Shown one piece after another: positions 6,670-14,334 of a stretch of DNA of 14,454 nucleotides (positions are counted from its first letter, which is position 1; every line of letters begins with the position of its first letter). Under the pieces are notes generated by a model, which ran no database searches, was not told the DNA's origin, and saw only the letters and a list, made by a program, of their open reading frames with translations. This DNA is from Candidatus Paenalcaligenes intestinipullorum (GTDB taxonomy: Bacteria > Pseudomonadota > Gammaproteobacteria > Burkholderiales > Burkholderiaceae_B). The position numbers were made by a program, and so were the translations under genes. The stretch covers positions 1 to 14,454 of the forward strand of contig DWUQ01000150.1 in NCBI GenBank assembly GCA_019120675.1, given 5' to 3'.

Positions 6670-7191
6670 GTGAGCTCCGCTTTTTTTTCTTTGGCTGACC
6701 ATCAGGCTATGCAGCAAGCGTTACAGCTCGCGCATCAAGCCGCCCAACTCCAAGAAGTACCGGTAGGCGCAGTGATTGTGGATGGGCAGGGTCAACTGAT
6801 TGCTCAAGGCTATAACCAAACCATTTGCCGCGCTGACCCCACCGCTCATGCAGAAATTGTCGCCTTACGGGCGGCGGCGCAAACCCTACAAAACTACCGT
6901 TTACCGGGCTTAAGCTTGTTTGTGACCTTGGAGCCTTGCGCAATGTGTATGGGGGCATTATTGCATGCTCGTCTACAGCGCGTCGTTTTTGCTACGTCAG
7001 ACCCCAAAACAGGGGTTTGCGGCAGCGTGTTGGACTTGCCAAGTTACCCCCAGCTTAATCACCACACAAAAATTGAACACGGCCTTTATGCCGATGAGGC
7101 CGCGCAGCTACTCAAAGATTTCTTTAAGGCGCGCCGCGAGGCGGCCAAACAACAGCGATTGGCTCAGATTATTGACACCCCTCTAACATAG
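6670..7191 (+). CDS. tadA: tRNA-specific adenosine deaminase TadA
   Basis: TadA deaminates adenosine 34 to inosine in the anticodon of tRNA-Arg(ACG) in the cytoplasm and is usually essential. The 173-residue protein carries the zinc-dependent deaminase signature: HAE at 60-62 (zinc ligand His60, catalytic Glu62) and PCAMC at 89-93 (zinc ligands Cys90 and Cys93). It also has PVGAVIV at 31-37, DPTAHAE at 56-62, NYRL at 75-78 and a final helix with DFFKARR at 150-156, as in E. coli TadA. I chose the GTG at 6670 because the residues it adds (FSLADHQAMQQAL) align with FSHEYWMRHAL of E. coli; starting at the ATG at 6709 would remove the first part of helix 1. The ribosome-binding site is weak. ldcA follows after 7 bases. 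Confidence 0.95.
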   Translation: MSSAFFSLADHQAMQQALQLAHQAAQLQEVPVGAVIVDGQGQLIAQGYNQTICRADPTAHAEIVALRAAAQTLQNYRLPGLSLFVTLEPCAMCMGALLHARLQRVVFATSDPKTGVCGSVLDLPSYPQLNHHTKIEHGLYADEAAQLLKDFFKARREAAKQQRLAQIIDTPLT

Positions 7192-7198
7192 GTATGGC

Positions 7199-8152
7199 AT
7201 GCCCCAACATTCTAGTAACGATGATTTAATCTATGTCTTGTCACCCTCGAGTGCGCTACCCGAGGCGCAGCAACTGGATCGCGCCGAAGAGTGCTTGACA
7301 CAATTAGGGTTTAGCGTACAACGCGACCCAGACGTGTTGGCACAGCATACGCGCTTTGCAGGCACCGATGCTCAGCGCTTAGCGGCCATTGAGCGTTCCA
7401 CCGAAGGTGAGCATGGCATCGTATTGGCTAGCCGAGGGGGCTATGGCTTGTCACGCTTGTTGCCAAGCATTGATTGGCAGCGTATTGCAGACAGCGGCAA
7501 GCGTTATGTGGGACACAGTGATTTTACGGCCTTCAACTTGGCCTTATTAGCTCAAACAGGGCAAATTAGTTATGCGGGCCCTTCGGCTGTTTTTGACTTC
7601 GGTGCCGAGGTGGTGGATGAGCTGACCGCAGATTTATTTGCGGAAACGATGCGTGGCGAATTGGAAATTCTGAGTTTTGAATCCTTTAATTCCGATCCGG
7701 TCGATGGTCGAGGTATCCTGTGGGGGGGGAATTTAGCGATGGTGTGCTCGCTACTGGGCACCCCCTACTTCCCTGCTATCAATCAAGGTATTTTATTTCT
7801 TGAAGACGTGGGTGAGCACCCTTACCGTATTGAGCGAATGTTGGCGCAATTGTTGCAAGCGGGGGTGTTGGAGCGCCAATTAGCGATCGTGCTGGGGAAT
7901 TTCTCGGATTACCGTTTGCAGCCACACGATCAAGGCTATACCCTAGACAGCGTCATTGAGTGGCTGCGCAGCCAATGCCGCGTGCCGATCATCACGGGGT
8001 TGCCCTATGGTCATACCGAAATCAAAGCCACCCTGCCAGTAGGCAAAAAGGTCGGCATCGCCTGGGAAGACGATATGGCCTATTTGTTGCTGGATGAGCA
8101 TGAGCATAGCCACACTCATGAGCATTCTGAGCCGTGTTCTCATGACCACTAA
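7199..8152 (+). CDS. ldcA: LD-carboxypeptidase (peptidase family S66) with His-rich C-terminal tail
   Basis: LdcA removes the terminal D-alanine from muropeptide tetrapeptides during peptidoglycan recycling, in the cytoplasm. The 317-residue protein shows the S66 serine peptidase triad at the expected spots: Ser107 in VGHSDFTAF, Glu202 in LFLEDVGEHPYRIERM, and His272 in GLPYGHTEIKATLPVG. An N-terminal strand ending in LSPSS and the turn ASRGGYGLSRLL at 77-88 are also typical. After the usual family end at about residue 298 comes an added tail (299-317) with seven histidines, several acidic residues and one cysteine, which looks metal-binding. No signal peptide is visible. The start lies 7 bases after the tadA stop, with AGG at 7190-7192, so the two genes are probably one operon. 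Confidence 0.93.
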   Translation: MPQHSSNDDLIYVLSPSSALPEAQQLDRAEECLTQLGFSVQRDPDVLAQHTRFAGTDAQRLAAIERSTEGEHGIVLASRGGYGLSRLLPSIDWQRIADSGKRYVGHSDFTAFNLALLAQTGQISYAGPSAVFDFGAEVVDELTADLFAETMRGELEILSFESFNSDPVDGRGILWGGNLAMVCSLLGTPYFPAINQGILFLEDVGEHPYRIERMLAQLLQAGVLERQLAIVLGNFSDYRLQPHDQGYTLDSVIEWLRSQCRVPIITGLPYGHTEIKATLPVGKKVGIAWEDDMAYLLLDEHEHSHTHEHSEPCSHDH

Positions 8153-8217
8153 ATCTGCCTTGCGGCACCACTTCTTGCTACACTTAAAGGCTTTACCTAT
8201 TTCTTTATTCGTCTATC

Positions 8218-9816
8218 GTGATCTCCACCGCAAACCTCACTATCCAGTTTGGCCCTAAGCCACTTTTTGAAAACGTCAACGTCAAATTTGGCGAAGGCAA
8301 CCGTTATGGCCTAATTGGGGCAAATGGTTCAGGCAAGTCAACCTTTATGAAAATCATTGGCGGCGACCTTGAGGCTACCGCTGGCAATGTCACCCTTGAG
8401 CCGGGCTTACGCTTGGGTAAATTACGCCAAGACCAATTTGGCTTCGAGGATCAGCGCGTATTGGATGTGGTCATGATGGGGCACACAGAAATGTGGCAAG
8501 CCATGACCGAGCGCGATGCCATCTATGCGGATCTTGACGCCACCGAAGACGACTACATGCGTGCTGCCGATCTGGAAACCCGCTTTGCGGAATACGATGG
8601 TTACACCGCCGAGGCACGAGCGGGAGAGTTGTTATTAGGGTTGGAAATTCCCGTCGAGCAACATCAGCTCACTATGAGCCAATTAGCCCCGGGCTGGAAA
8701 TTACGCGTATTGCTGGCTCAAGCTTTGTTTTCTAATCCCGATGTGCTCTTGTTGGATGAGCCCACCAATAACTTAGATATTCATACCATTCGCTGGCTGG
8801 AAAATGTCTTAAACAGCTATCAAAGCACCATGATCATCATTAGCCACGACCGGCACTTCCTCAACGAGGTCTGCACCCATATGGCGGATTTGGATTATGG
8901 CGAGTTGCGTGTCTACCCAGGCAATTACGACGACTATATGTTGGCCTCGACCCAAGCCCGCGAGCGCGTCCTGCAGGCTAATGCCAAAGCCAAAGAGCGC
9001 ATCAGTGATTTGCAAGACTTTGTACAGCGCTTTTCGGCCAACAAGTCCAAAGCGCGTCAAGCCACCTCACGCTTAAAACAAATTGATCGGATTAAGGCCG
9101 ATACCATTGAGGTCAAGCCGTCTTCACGTCAAAATCCCTTTATACGATTTGAGCAAGCGAAGCCCTTACACCGCTTAGCCGTCCGCATCGAAAAGCTGGG
9201 TAAAGCCTACGACCGTCCCATCATTCACAACCTTAACTTGAGCGTGGAGGCGGGTGAACGTATTGCTATTGTTGGGGCAAATGGTGTCGGTAAAACCACG
9301 CTTCTGCGCTTGTTGGCCGAGGATTTAACAGCGGAGCAAGGCCAACTGACCTGGTCTGAAAACAGCGATATTGGCTATATGCCCCAAGACGTCTCCGATC
9401 AGTTTGATAACGAACGAAACTTGTTTGAATGGTTGGCTGAGCACCGTCAACCTGGCGATGACGATCAAACGTTGCGTTCAGTCTTGGGGCGTTTGCTGTT
9501 TTCTGCAGACGATATTGCCAAGAAAACAGCCGTATTGTCAGGTGGTGAAAAAAACCGTCTCAGCTTTGGCCGTTTAATGCTCGGTCGTCACAATGTATTG
9601 CTACTGGATGAGCCAACCAACCACTTGGATATGGAATCAATCGAGTCCTTGCAGATGGCCTTAGAGAAATACAAAGGCACGTTAATTGTGGTGTCACATG
9701 ACCGAGAGTTTATTTCGGGTGTGGCCACACGAATTTTAGAGGTGCTGCCCAATGGTCAAGTCACTGACTTCGTAGGGGATTATGAGGCCTATGTCACCCA
9801 ACGCTATGCCGACTAA
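8218..9816 (+). CDS. ybiT: ABC-F family ATPase, YbiT type
   Basis: ABC-F proteins have two ATPase domains and no membrane part; they bind the ribosomal E site and help stalled or special translation events. The 532 residues align closely with E. coli YbiT. Domain 1 has Walker A GANGSGKS at 34-41, the degenerate signature APGWKLRVLLAQA at 157-169 and Walker B LLLDEPTNNLD at 177-187. The linker at about 235-315 includes RFSANKSKARQATSR. Domain 2 has GANGVGKT at 353-360, LSGGEKNR at 440-447 and LLLDEPTNHLD at 461-471, followed by SHDREF. The GTG at 8218 gives the YbiT-like N-terminus (TANLTIQFGPKPLFENV). It has no clear Shine-Dalgarno sequence. It follows ldcA by 65 bases, in which a weak TTGCTA (8175-8180) is the only promoter hint. 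Confidence 0.95.
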   Translation: MISTANLTIQFGPKPLFENVNVKFGEGNRYGLIGANGSGKSTFMKIIGGDLEATAGNVTLEPGLRLGKLRQDQFGFEDQRVLDVVMMGHTEMWQAMTERDAIYADLDATEDDYMRAADLETRFAEYDGYTAEARAGELLLGLEIPVEQHQLTMSQLAPGWKLRVLLAQALFSNPDVLLLDEPTNNLDIHTIRWLENVLNSYQSTMIIISHDRHFLNEVCTHMADLDYGELRVYPGNYDDYMLASTQARERVLQANAKAKERISDLQDFVQRFSANKSKARQATSRLKQIDRIKADTIEVKPSSRQNPFIRFEQAKPLHRLAVRIEKLGKAYDRPIIHNLNLSVEAGERIAIVGANGVGKTTLLRLLAEDLTAEQGQLTWSENSDIGYMPQDVSDQFDNERNLFEWLAEHRQPGDDDQTLRSVLGRLLFSADDIAKKTAVLSGGEKNRLSFGRLMLGRHNVLLLDEPTNHLDMESIESLQMALEKYKGTLIVVSHDREFISGVATRILEVLPNGQVTDFVGDYEAYVTQRYAD

Positions 9817-9827
9817 CGGGTAGAGGC

Positions 9828-10445
9828 ATGCGTTATCGTTTGCAGTCGCTTGAGCGCTACGAGGAAGAAATCAAACGCAGTCGTTTTCTTGTGTTGGCTC
9901 AAGCCATTGATCACCCAAACGACGCTTTGGAGTTTATTGCACGTCATGCGGTGCCCGAGGCCACCCACAATTGCTGGGCCTATCGTATCGGACAAGAATA
10001 CCGTTTTAATGATGATGGTGAGCCAGGCGGTACGGCGGGTCGCCCAATTTTGCAAGCTATTGATGGCCAGCAGTGTGATCAAGTGGTGGTCTTGGTGATT
10101 CGGTGGTTTGGTGGCGTTAAACTAGGTACGGGAGGGTTAATGCGTGCCTATGGTGGCACCGCTGCGCAGTGTTTGCGACTGGCTGCAAAAAGCCCTATCG
10201 TGGCCCAGACTCGCTTGCACTGTCATGTGCCATATACCGATGCGGATTTACTGCGTTCACGTCTGGAGGCTTTTAACGCTAAGCTTGTGAACGAGGACTT
10301 CGGCGCCGAAGGTATAGAGTGGACGTTGAGCGTACCCAGTACCGAAGCGACGGCACTGCCCGAGGTCTTCATTAACTTAAGCAGTGGTCGAGTTAGTTTT
10401 TTGGATGACGATCCTGAGTCGTACGTCGTCACTGAACGAGGATGA
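9828..10445 (+). CDS. yigZ: YigZ/IMPACT family protein
   Basis: The 205-residue protein belongs to the YigZ/IMPACT (UPF0029) family. The N-terminal domain holds the signature block, residues about 45-112: THNCWAYRIG, RFNDDGEPGGTAGRPIL, then VVLVIRWFGGVKLGTGGLMRAY. The C-terminal part (about 125-200) fits the small ferredoxin-like DUF1949 domain. The biochemical role of bacterial YigZ is not settled; eukaryotic IMPACT acts on translation control through GCN1. The gene begins 11 bases after the ABC-F stop, and its end contains the ribosome-binding site of the next gene, so a three-gene transcript with the ABC-F ATPase and the MscS-type channel is likely. The sequence GGGTAGAGGC just before the ATG offers only a poorly spaced ribosome-binding site. 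Confidence 0.93.
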   Translation: MRYRLQSLERYEEEIKRSRFLVLAQAIDHPNDALEFIARHAVPEATHNCWAYRIGQEYRFNDDGEPGGTAGRPILQAIDGQQCDQVVVLVIRWFGGVKLGTGGLMRAYGGTAAQCLRLAAKSPIVAQTRLHCHVPYTDADLLRSRLEAFNAKLVNEDFGAEGIEWTLSVPSTEATALPEVFINLSSGRVSFLDDDPESYVVTERG

Positions 10446-10451
10446 TATGAC

Positions 10452-11315
10452 ATGATTGATGTAATCCGTGATCTCGATGCGTTTGTTGGGGGGGAGCTGG
10501 CTCGCATTCTGTCATCCGTATGCGTGATCTTACTTGCTTTTGTCCTCAACCGTCTCAATATCCGTTATCGCACCAAAGCGGCCGAACGTAGTCGTGAGCG
10601 CATCGAACAAAATCGCCAACAAATGGTGCTCATCAAAAACGCCATTCTGTTGAGCGCCTTAGCAATTATTATCGTCATCTGGGCCTCCAAAATTGCCGGG
10701 GTAGCGATTTCCCTTTCTGCCTTTGCTGTGGCCTTGGTCATCTCTACCAAGGAGCTTTTGATGTGCCTGACGGGCTACGGGCTGTATGCGATGTCACGGC
10801 CCTTTCATGTGGGGGATCACGTTGAAGTGATGGGCGTGCAAGGCCTCGTAACCGATGTGGATCTACTTAGCTTTACCTTGTCGGAAACCAATGCGTCCTA
10901 TCAAGTCATTGGGCGGACCACCACCTTGCCGAACAGTATGTTGCTGACTGCACCCGTTACCAACAATTTAGGTATGGGCGCTTATGTGTTTGAGGATCTA
11001 CGCATTGCCGTACCCTATGATGTGGATCGTGAGGCCTGTGCCCAAGCGGCGATTACTGCGGGTTCAGAGGTCACTAAAGAATGGGACGAAGCGGCTCGTT
11101 TGCACTTAGAGCTCCTGAGCAGCCGCAGCTTACTGCGTAGCCCCAGTAGCAAAACACGTGTCATTTGGGAACCCGTCGATACTAAGCAACACTGGTTGGT
11201 GGTGCGTTTTATTACCCCTGCAGCACGACGCGAAAAAACGGCGCAAGAAATCTTGCGCCTGTTTTGGAAAAACTTTGGTTCAGATCTGATTACGCCCGCC
11301 CAGAAAACAGCGTAA
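10452..11315 (+). CDS. small MscS-family mechanosensitive ion channel
   Basis: The 287-residue protein is a compact MscS-type channel. Three membrane segments are visible at about 16-34, 64-81 and 84-108, the last being the pore helix (ISLSAFAVALVISTKELLMCLTGYG). The MscS beta domain follows (about 116-175: SRPFHVGDHVEVMGVQGLVTDV, then LPNSMLL and VTNNLG), then a mixed alpha/beta C-terminal domain. Such channels release solutes on hypo-osmotic shock from the inner membrane. The charged stretch between TM1 and TM2 (RYRTKAAERSRERIEQNRQQ) should be cytoplasmic. The ATG at 10452 has GAGGA at 10438-10442, nine bases upstream and inside the end of yigZ, indicating co-expression. A terminator-like hairpin lies inside the last 80 bases of this gene. 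Its physiological trigger cannot be told from sequence. Confidence 0.88.
   Translation: MIDVIRDLDAFVGGELARILSSVCVILLAFVLNRLNIRYRTKAAERSRERIEQNRQQMVLIKNAILLSALAIIIVIWASKIAGVAISLSAFAVALVISTKELLMCLTGYGLYAMSRPFHVGDHVEVMGVQGLVTDVDLLSFTLSETNASYQVIGRTTTLPNSMLLTAPVTNNLGMGAYVFEDLRIAVPYDVDREACAQAAITAGSEVTKEWDEAARLHLELLSSRSLLRSPSSKTRVIWEPVDTKQHWLVVRFITPAARREKTAQEILRLFWKNFGSDLITPAQKTA
11233..11259 (-). terminator. intrinsic terminator for the convergent thioredoxin gene, inside the MscS-type coding sequence
   Basis: GGCGCAAGA at 11240-11248 and TCTTGCGCC at 11251-11259 are perfect inverted copies; a 7-bp stem with a 6-base loop is the realistic fold. Read on the minus strand the hairpin is followed by G and six T residues (11238-11233), the classic intrinsic terminator layout, about 100 bases beyond the thioredoxin stop. 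On the plus strand it is followed by TGTTTT, a weaker T run, so it might also act on the channel transcript. Confidence 0.7.
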
Positions 11316-11359
11316 GCTCAATAGAGCGGGCCAATCAAAAGCAAAGGCATGAACGCGGC

Positions 11360-11746
11360 CTAAGCTTGAGTATCCTCGCCAGTATTGTTTTGTTGTTGAG
11401 CAATATCGGCATGAACCTCTGCCATATCGATGTTTTTGACTTGATCCACCAGTTCATTGAGCTGTGCTTCGGATAAGGCACCCGAGTGAGAGAACAGCAA
11501 AACACGCTCACGAAACACCATAATTGTGGGGATAGAACGAATGCGTAGCGCGGAGGCGAGCTCCTCTTGTTCCTCGGTGTTTACCTTGGCAAAGGTAATA
11601 TCAGAATGCTGACTGGCAACGGCTTCAAAAGTGGGGGCAAATTGCCGACATGGTCCGCACCACGACGCCCAGAAATCAATAATTAGTGGCTTGTCGCTGG
11701 CAATGGCTTCTTGGAAAGTGCTGTCCGTAAGATCAATCGTACTCAT
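11360..11746 (-). CDS. thioredoxin with short C-terminal extension
   Basis: This is a soluble thioredoxin of 128 residues with the classical active site WCGPC at 29-33 (in FWASWCGPCRQFAP) and the cis-proline at 73 (SIPTIMVF). No signal peptide is visible, so it should act in the cytoplasm, reducing protein disulfides with electrons from thioredoxin reductase. The domain proper ends near residue 105; about 23 polar residues follow (IDMAEVHADIAQQQNNTGEDTQA), longer than the usual 105-110 residue thioredoxin. The start has a strong ribosome-binding site, AGGAG on the minus strand (11752-11756), five bases upstream. A hairpin terminator lies only about 15 bases before the start, so its promoter must be inside or before that hairpin. 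It is convergent with the MscS-type gene, 44 bases apart. Confidence 0.92.
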   Translation of the reverse strand: MSTIDLTDSTFQEAIASDKPLIIDFWASWCGPCRQFAPTFEAVASQHSDITFAKVNTEEQEELASALRIRSIPTIMVFRERVLLFSHSGALSEAQLNELVDQVKNIDMAEVHADIAQQQNNTGEDTQA

Positions 11747-11761
11747 GGCGTCTCCTAAATG

Positions 11762-11792
11762 AAAAAGCGGCTTAGTGTCAGTAAGCCGCTTT
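11762..11792 (-). terminator. Rho-independent terminator after the purine permease gene
   Basis: A perfect 11-bp stem (AAAGCGGCTTA at 11764-11774, TAAGCCGCTTT at 11782-11792) with a 7-base loop. On the minus strand the stem runs into five T residues (11766-11762), giving a typical intrinsic terminator about 45 bases after the permease stop. It ends just before the ribosome-binding site of the thioredoxin gene on the same strand, so it could also serve as an attenuator for that gene. Confidence 0.85.
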
Positions 11793-11835
11793 GAGAGTTG
11801 GTGCTAACAGTGTAACGCGTTTACAAAAAATTGCC

Positions 11836-13125
11836 TCAATCAAATGCAAATTTTGTAATAAAGAGCGCCGCCACAATAACGGTCGCTGGGTGCAGGTCGC
11901 GCCAGCGACCGGTGACTAACTTAATGATGGCATAGCTAATGAAGCCAAAGGCCAGACCAGTGGCAATTGAGTAGGTCAAAGGAATAGAGACCACTGTCAA
12001 GGCCGCGGGTACGGACTCGGTGACATCCTCCCAGTTAATTTCACCGACTTCACGCAGCATTAAGCAGGCCACAAATACTAAAGCAGGCGCGGTGGCATAC
12101 GCGGGCACAATCTTAGCGATAGGCGCAAAAAACAACGCCAATAAGAATAAAATGGCAATGGTTAGCGCTGTCAAGCCGGTACGGCCCCCCGCTTGAGCAC
12201 CGGCAACGCTTTCCGCATAGGCCGTGGTACTGCTGGTACCCAGTAGGGAGCCCGCCATGATAGCGGTACTGTCGGCAAACAAGGCGCGATTTAAACGGTT
12301 AGGCTTGCCTTCCTCAATCAGGTTGGCACGCTTGGCTACGCCTAACAAAGTACCGGTTGCATCAAAAATTTCTACTAGAATGAGCGCCAAGATAATATAG
12401 GCCAAGCCGTAGTGTAGGGCGCCAGCAATATCCAGCTTCAAGAAGGTAGGGGCTAAGCTGGGAGGTAATGACACAATGCTTTCGGGAGCAGCGGTATGAC
12501 CCGTGAAGATCGACAGCACCGTCACAGCTAGAATACCCAACAGGATTGCTCCGCGCACACGCAAGGTTTCAAGCATGACAATAATTAAAAAACCCAGAAT
12601 GGCAAACATGGCCTCGGGGGATTTTACATCGCCTAACGTCACTAAGGTAGCCGGACTTTCCACCACAATTTTGGCTGAGCTCAGTGCAATAAACCCTAAA
12701 AACAGACCAATACCTGCCACAATGGCCGAACGTAAGGAAATCGGTATTCCTTGAACAATCCAGCTGCGTATGCCTGACACGGTTAAAATAATAAACAGCA
12801 GGCCCGAAATAAAGACCGCACCTAAGGCTTGTTCCCAAGTGAAATTCGCTCCAATCACAATGTTGTACGTGAAGAAAGCGTTTAGCCCCATGCCTGGAGC
12901 CATACCGATGGGCCAATTTGCAACGAAAGCCATGACGAGGGTGCCAACAAACGCAGCCAAACAGGTGGCTACAAACACAGCGTCATGATCCATGCCGGCT
13001 GTGGTGAGGATATTGGGGTTGACGATGATAATGTACGACATCGTAAGAAAGGTCGTAATCCCAGCGACGATCTCAGTGCGTACGCTCGTGTTGTGTTCAC
13101 GAAGTTTAAACAGGCGCTCAAACAT
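11836..13125 (-). CDS. NCS2 family purine permease (AzgA-type guanine/hypoxanthine/adenine transporter)
   Basis: The 429-residue inner-membrane protein belongs to the AzgA-like branch of nucleobase-cation symporter 2, which imports purine bases with protons (E. coli AdeP, GhxP; Bacillus PbuG). Family motifs are NTSVRTEIVAGITTFLTMSY near the N-terminus, GMAPGMGLNAFF at 74-85, EIFDATGTLLGVAKRANL at 252-269 and GTSSTTAYAESVAGAQAGGR at 296-315. About 12 to 14 membrane segments are expected. Which purine it prefers cannot be decided by eye. The ATG at 13125 has AAGGA on the minus strand (13132-13136), six bases upstream. The 161-base upstream region shows no purine riboswitch. A strong hairpin terminator follows the gene. 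Confidence 0.93.
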   Translation of the reverse strand: MFERLFKLREHNTSVRTEIVAGITTFLTMSYIIIVNPNILTTAGMDHDAVFVATCLAAFVGTLVMAFVANWPIGMAPGMGLNAFFTYNIVIGANFTWEQALGAVFISGLLFIILTVSGIRSWIVQGIPISLRSAIVAGIGLFLGFIALSSAKIVVESPATLVTLGDVKSPEAMFAILGFLIIVMLETLRVRGAILLGILAVTVLSIFTGHTAAPESIVSLPPSLAPTFLKLDIAGALHYGLAYIILALILVEIFDATGTLLGVAKRANLIEEGKPNRLNRALFADSTAIMAGSLLGTSSTTAYAESVAGAQAGGRTGLTALTIAILFLLALFFAPIAKIVPAYATAPALVFVACLMLREVGEINWEDVTESVPAALTVVSIPLTYSIATGLAFGFISYAIIKLVTGRWRDLHPATVIVAALFITKFAFD

Positions 13126-13286
13126 AGGCTGTCCTTAGTAAAGTAGCAATTTTGTAGATAGTTGTGAGAGAAGTGTAATAATTTTACGAGGCTTGGGCTA
13201 TGGAGACATACACTAAGCCGCATTGGCACAACATCACGTCGCTATTTCGTTACGCTTAAAGCTGAACCCGTATTACAATTGCAGAT
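13126..13286. promoter_or_regulatory. divergent promoter region between the purine permease and tsaD
   Basis: For tsaD on the plus strand, TACAAT at 13274-13279 is a five-of-six match to the -10 consensus and ends only seven bases before the ATG at 13287, with no Shine-Dalgarno sequence between; the -35 is poor. For the permease, TAAAAT on the minus strand (around 13190) is a possible -10 element. I see no riboswitch, no small gene and no clear operator. Confidence 0.4.
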
Positions 13287-14333
13287 ATGAAAATTTTAGG
13301 ATATGAAAGCTCCTGTGATGAAACAGGTGTGGCGCTTGTATGTACTGAGCAAGGATTGCTCGGCCATACCTTATACAGCCAAGTGGCGATGCACGAGGCG
13401 TATGGAGGTGTGGTGCCCGAGCTGGCTTCGCGCGATCATATTCGCCATATTTTGCCCCTTACCCAGCAGCTGTTAGCCGAAACGAATACCCATTTAGCGG
13501 ATGTTGACGCAGTGGCTTATACCGCTGGGCCCGGCTTAAATGGTGCATTATTGGTCGGTGCGAGCGTCGCGCGCTCCATAGCTTGGGCCTTAGATTTACC
13601 CGCCATCCCTGTGCATCATTTAGAAGGGCACTTATTATCCCCCTTGCTTGCAGAGCCTAGGCCCGAGTTTCCATTTATTGCTTTACTGGTGTCGGGCGGC
13701 CATACACAAATTATGCAAGTCGATGGCGTAGGGCAATATCGACTACTGGGTGAAACCTTAGACGATGCCGCAGGCGAAGCCTTTGACAAAAGCGCTAAGC
13801 TTATGGGCTTGGGCTACCCCGGTGGGCCCGCCTTATCGTCCTTAGCGCAGCAAGGCGACGCCGATCAAATTGTGCTGCCGCGTCCCATGCTGCACAGCAA
13901 GGATTTGGATTTTAGCTTTAGCGGTTTAAAAACCGCCGTGCTCACCCGTTTGCGTGCCTTAGAGCAGCAGTATGGTCAGGTGCCTGCGGAGCAGCGAGCG
14001 AATCTGGCAGCGGGTACGGAGGCCGCTATTGTGGATGTGTTGGTAGCGAAAGTGATTAAAGCCCTCAAGCAAACCGGTTTAAAGCGTTTGGTTGTTGCGG
14101 GAGGGGTGGGGGCTAATCAACCGTTACGCCAAAAGCTTTTAGCTCAGGCCGAAAAAATCCAAGCGGACGTGTTTTTCCCACCCGTGGCGTTATGCACGGA
14201 TAACGGCGCCATGATCGCCTTTGCCGCGGCGATGCGCGCCAAAGCGGGATTGTTAGGGCCTGATTTAAAAAATCCGAGCTTTACGGTACGCCCGCGTTGG
14301 CCCCTAGAGGAATTATCCACGCCAATCACTTAG
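13287..14333 (+). CDS. tsaD: tRNA N6-adenosine threonylcarbamoyltransferase TsaD
   Basis: TsaD transfers the threonylcarbamoyl group from threonylcarbamoyl-AMP to adenosine 37 of tRNAs that read ANN codons, working with TsaB and TsaE in the cytoplasm; it is usually essential. The 348-residue length is typical. Motifs run in the expected order: LGYESSCDETGVAL at 4-17, PELASRDH at 44-51, GPGLNGALLVG at 81-91, HHLEGH at 110-115 with the metal ligands His111 and His115, LVSGGHT at 134-140, FSFSGLKTA at 209-217, VVAGGVGAN at 269-277 and CTDNGAMIAF at 303-312 with the metal ligand Asp305. The ATG at 13287 gives the conserved N-terminus (MKILGYESSCDET). No ribosome-binding site is visible. The stop is 1 base from the convergent plsY stop. 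Confidence 0.97.
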   Translation: MKILGYESSCDETGVALVCTEQGLLGHTLYSQVAMHEAYGGVVPELASRDHIRHILPLTQQLLAETNTHLADVDAVAYTAGPGLNGALLVGASVARSIAWALDLPAIPVHHLEGHLLSPLLAEPRPEFPFIALLVSGGHTQIMQVDGVGQYRLLGETLDDAAGEAFDKSAKLMGLGYPGGPALSSLAQQGDADQIVLPRPMLHSKDLDFSFSGLKTAVLTRLRALEQQYGQVPAEQRANLAAGTEAAIVDVLVAKVIKALKQTGLKRLVVAGGVGANQPLRQKLLAQAEKIQADVFFPPVALCTDNGAMIAFAAAMRAKAGLLGPDLKNPSFTVRPRWPLEELSTPIT

Positions 14334-14334
14334 C

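Noticed and set aside
6559..6717. 53-residue N-terminal extension of the YadG-type ATPase
   Set aside because: The extra residues have no family counterpart and would overlap the start of tadA on the other strand; the ATG at 6558 gives a normal-length protein.
8140..8152. His-rich LdcA tail as a frameshift artefact
   Set aside because: The reading frame is continuous from the conserved domain to the stop, and the regular GAGCAT/CATGAG repeats explain the composition without any shift.
13126..13286. Purine riboswitch upstream of the purine permease
   Set aside because: No TATA..ATATGG and no CCGTAAA-type core or the expected three-way junction is visible on the minus strand; the gene also belongs to a proteobacterium, where this riboswitch class is rare.
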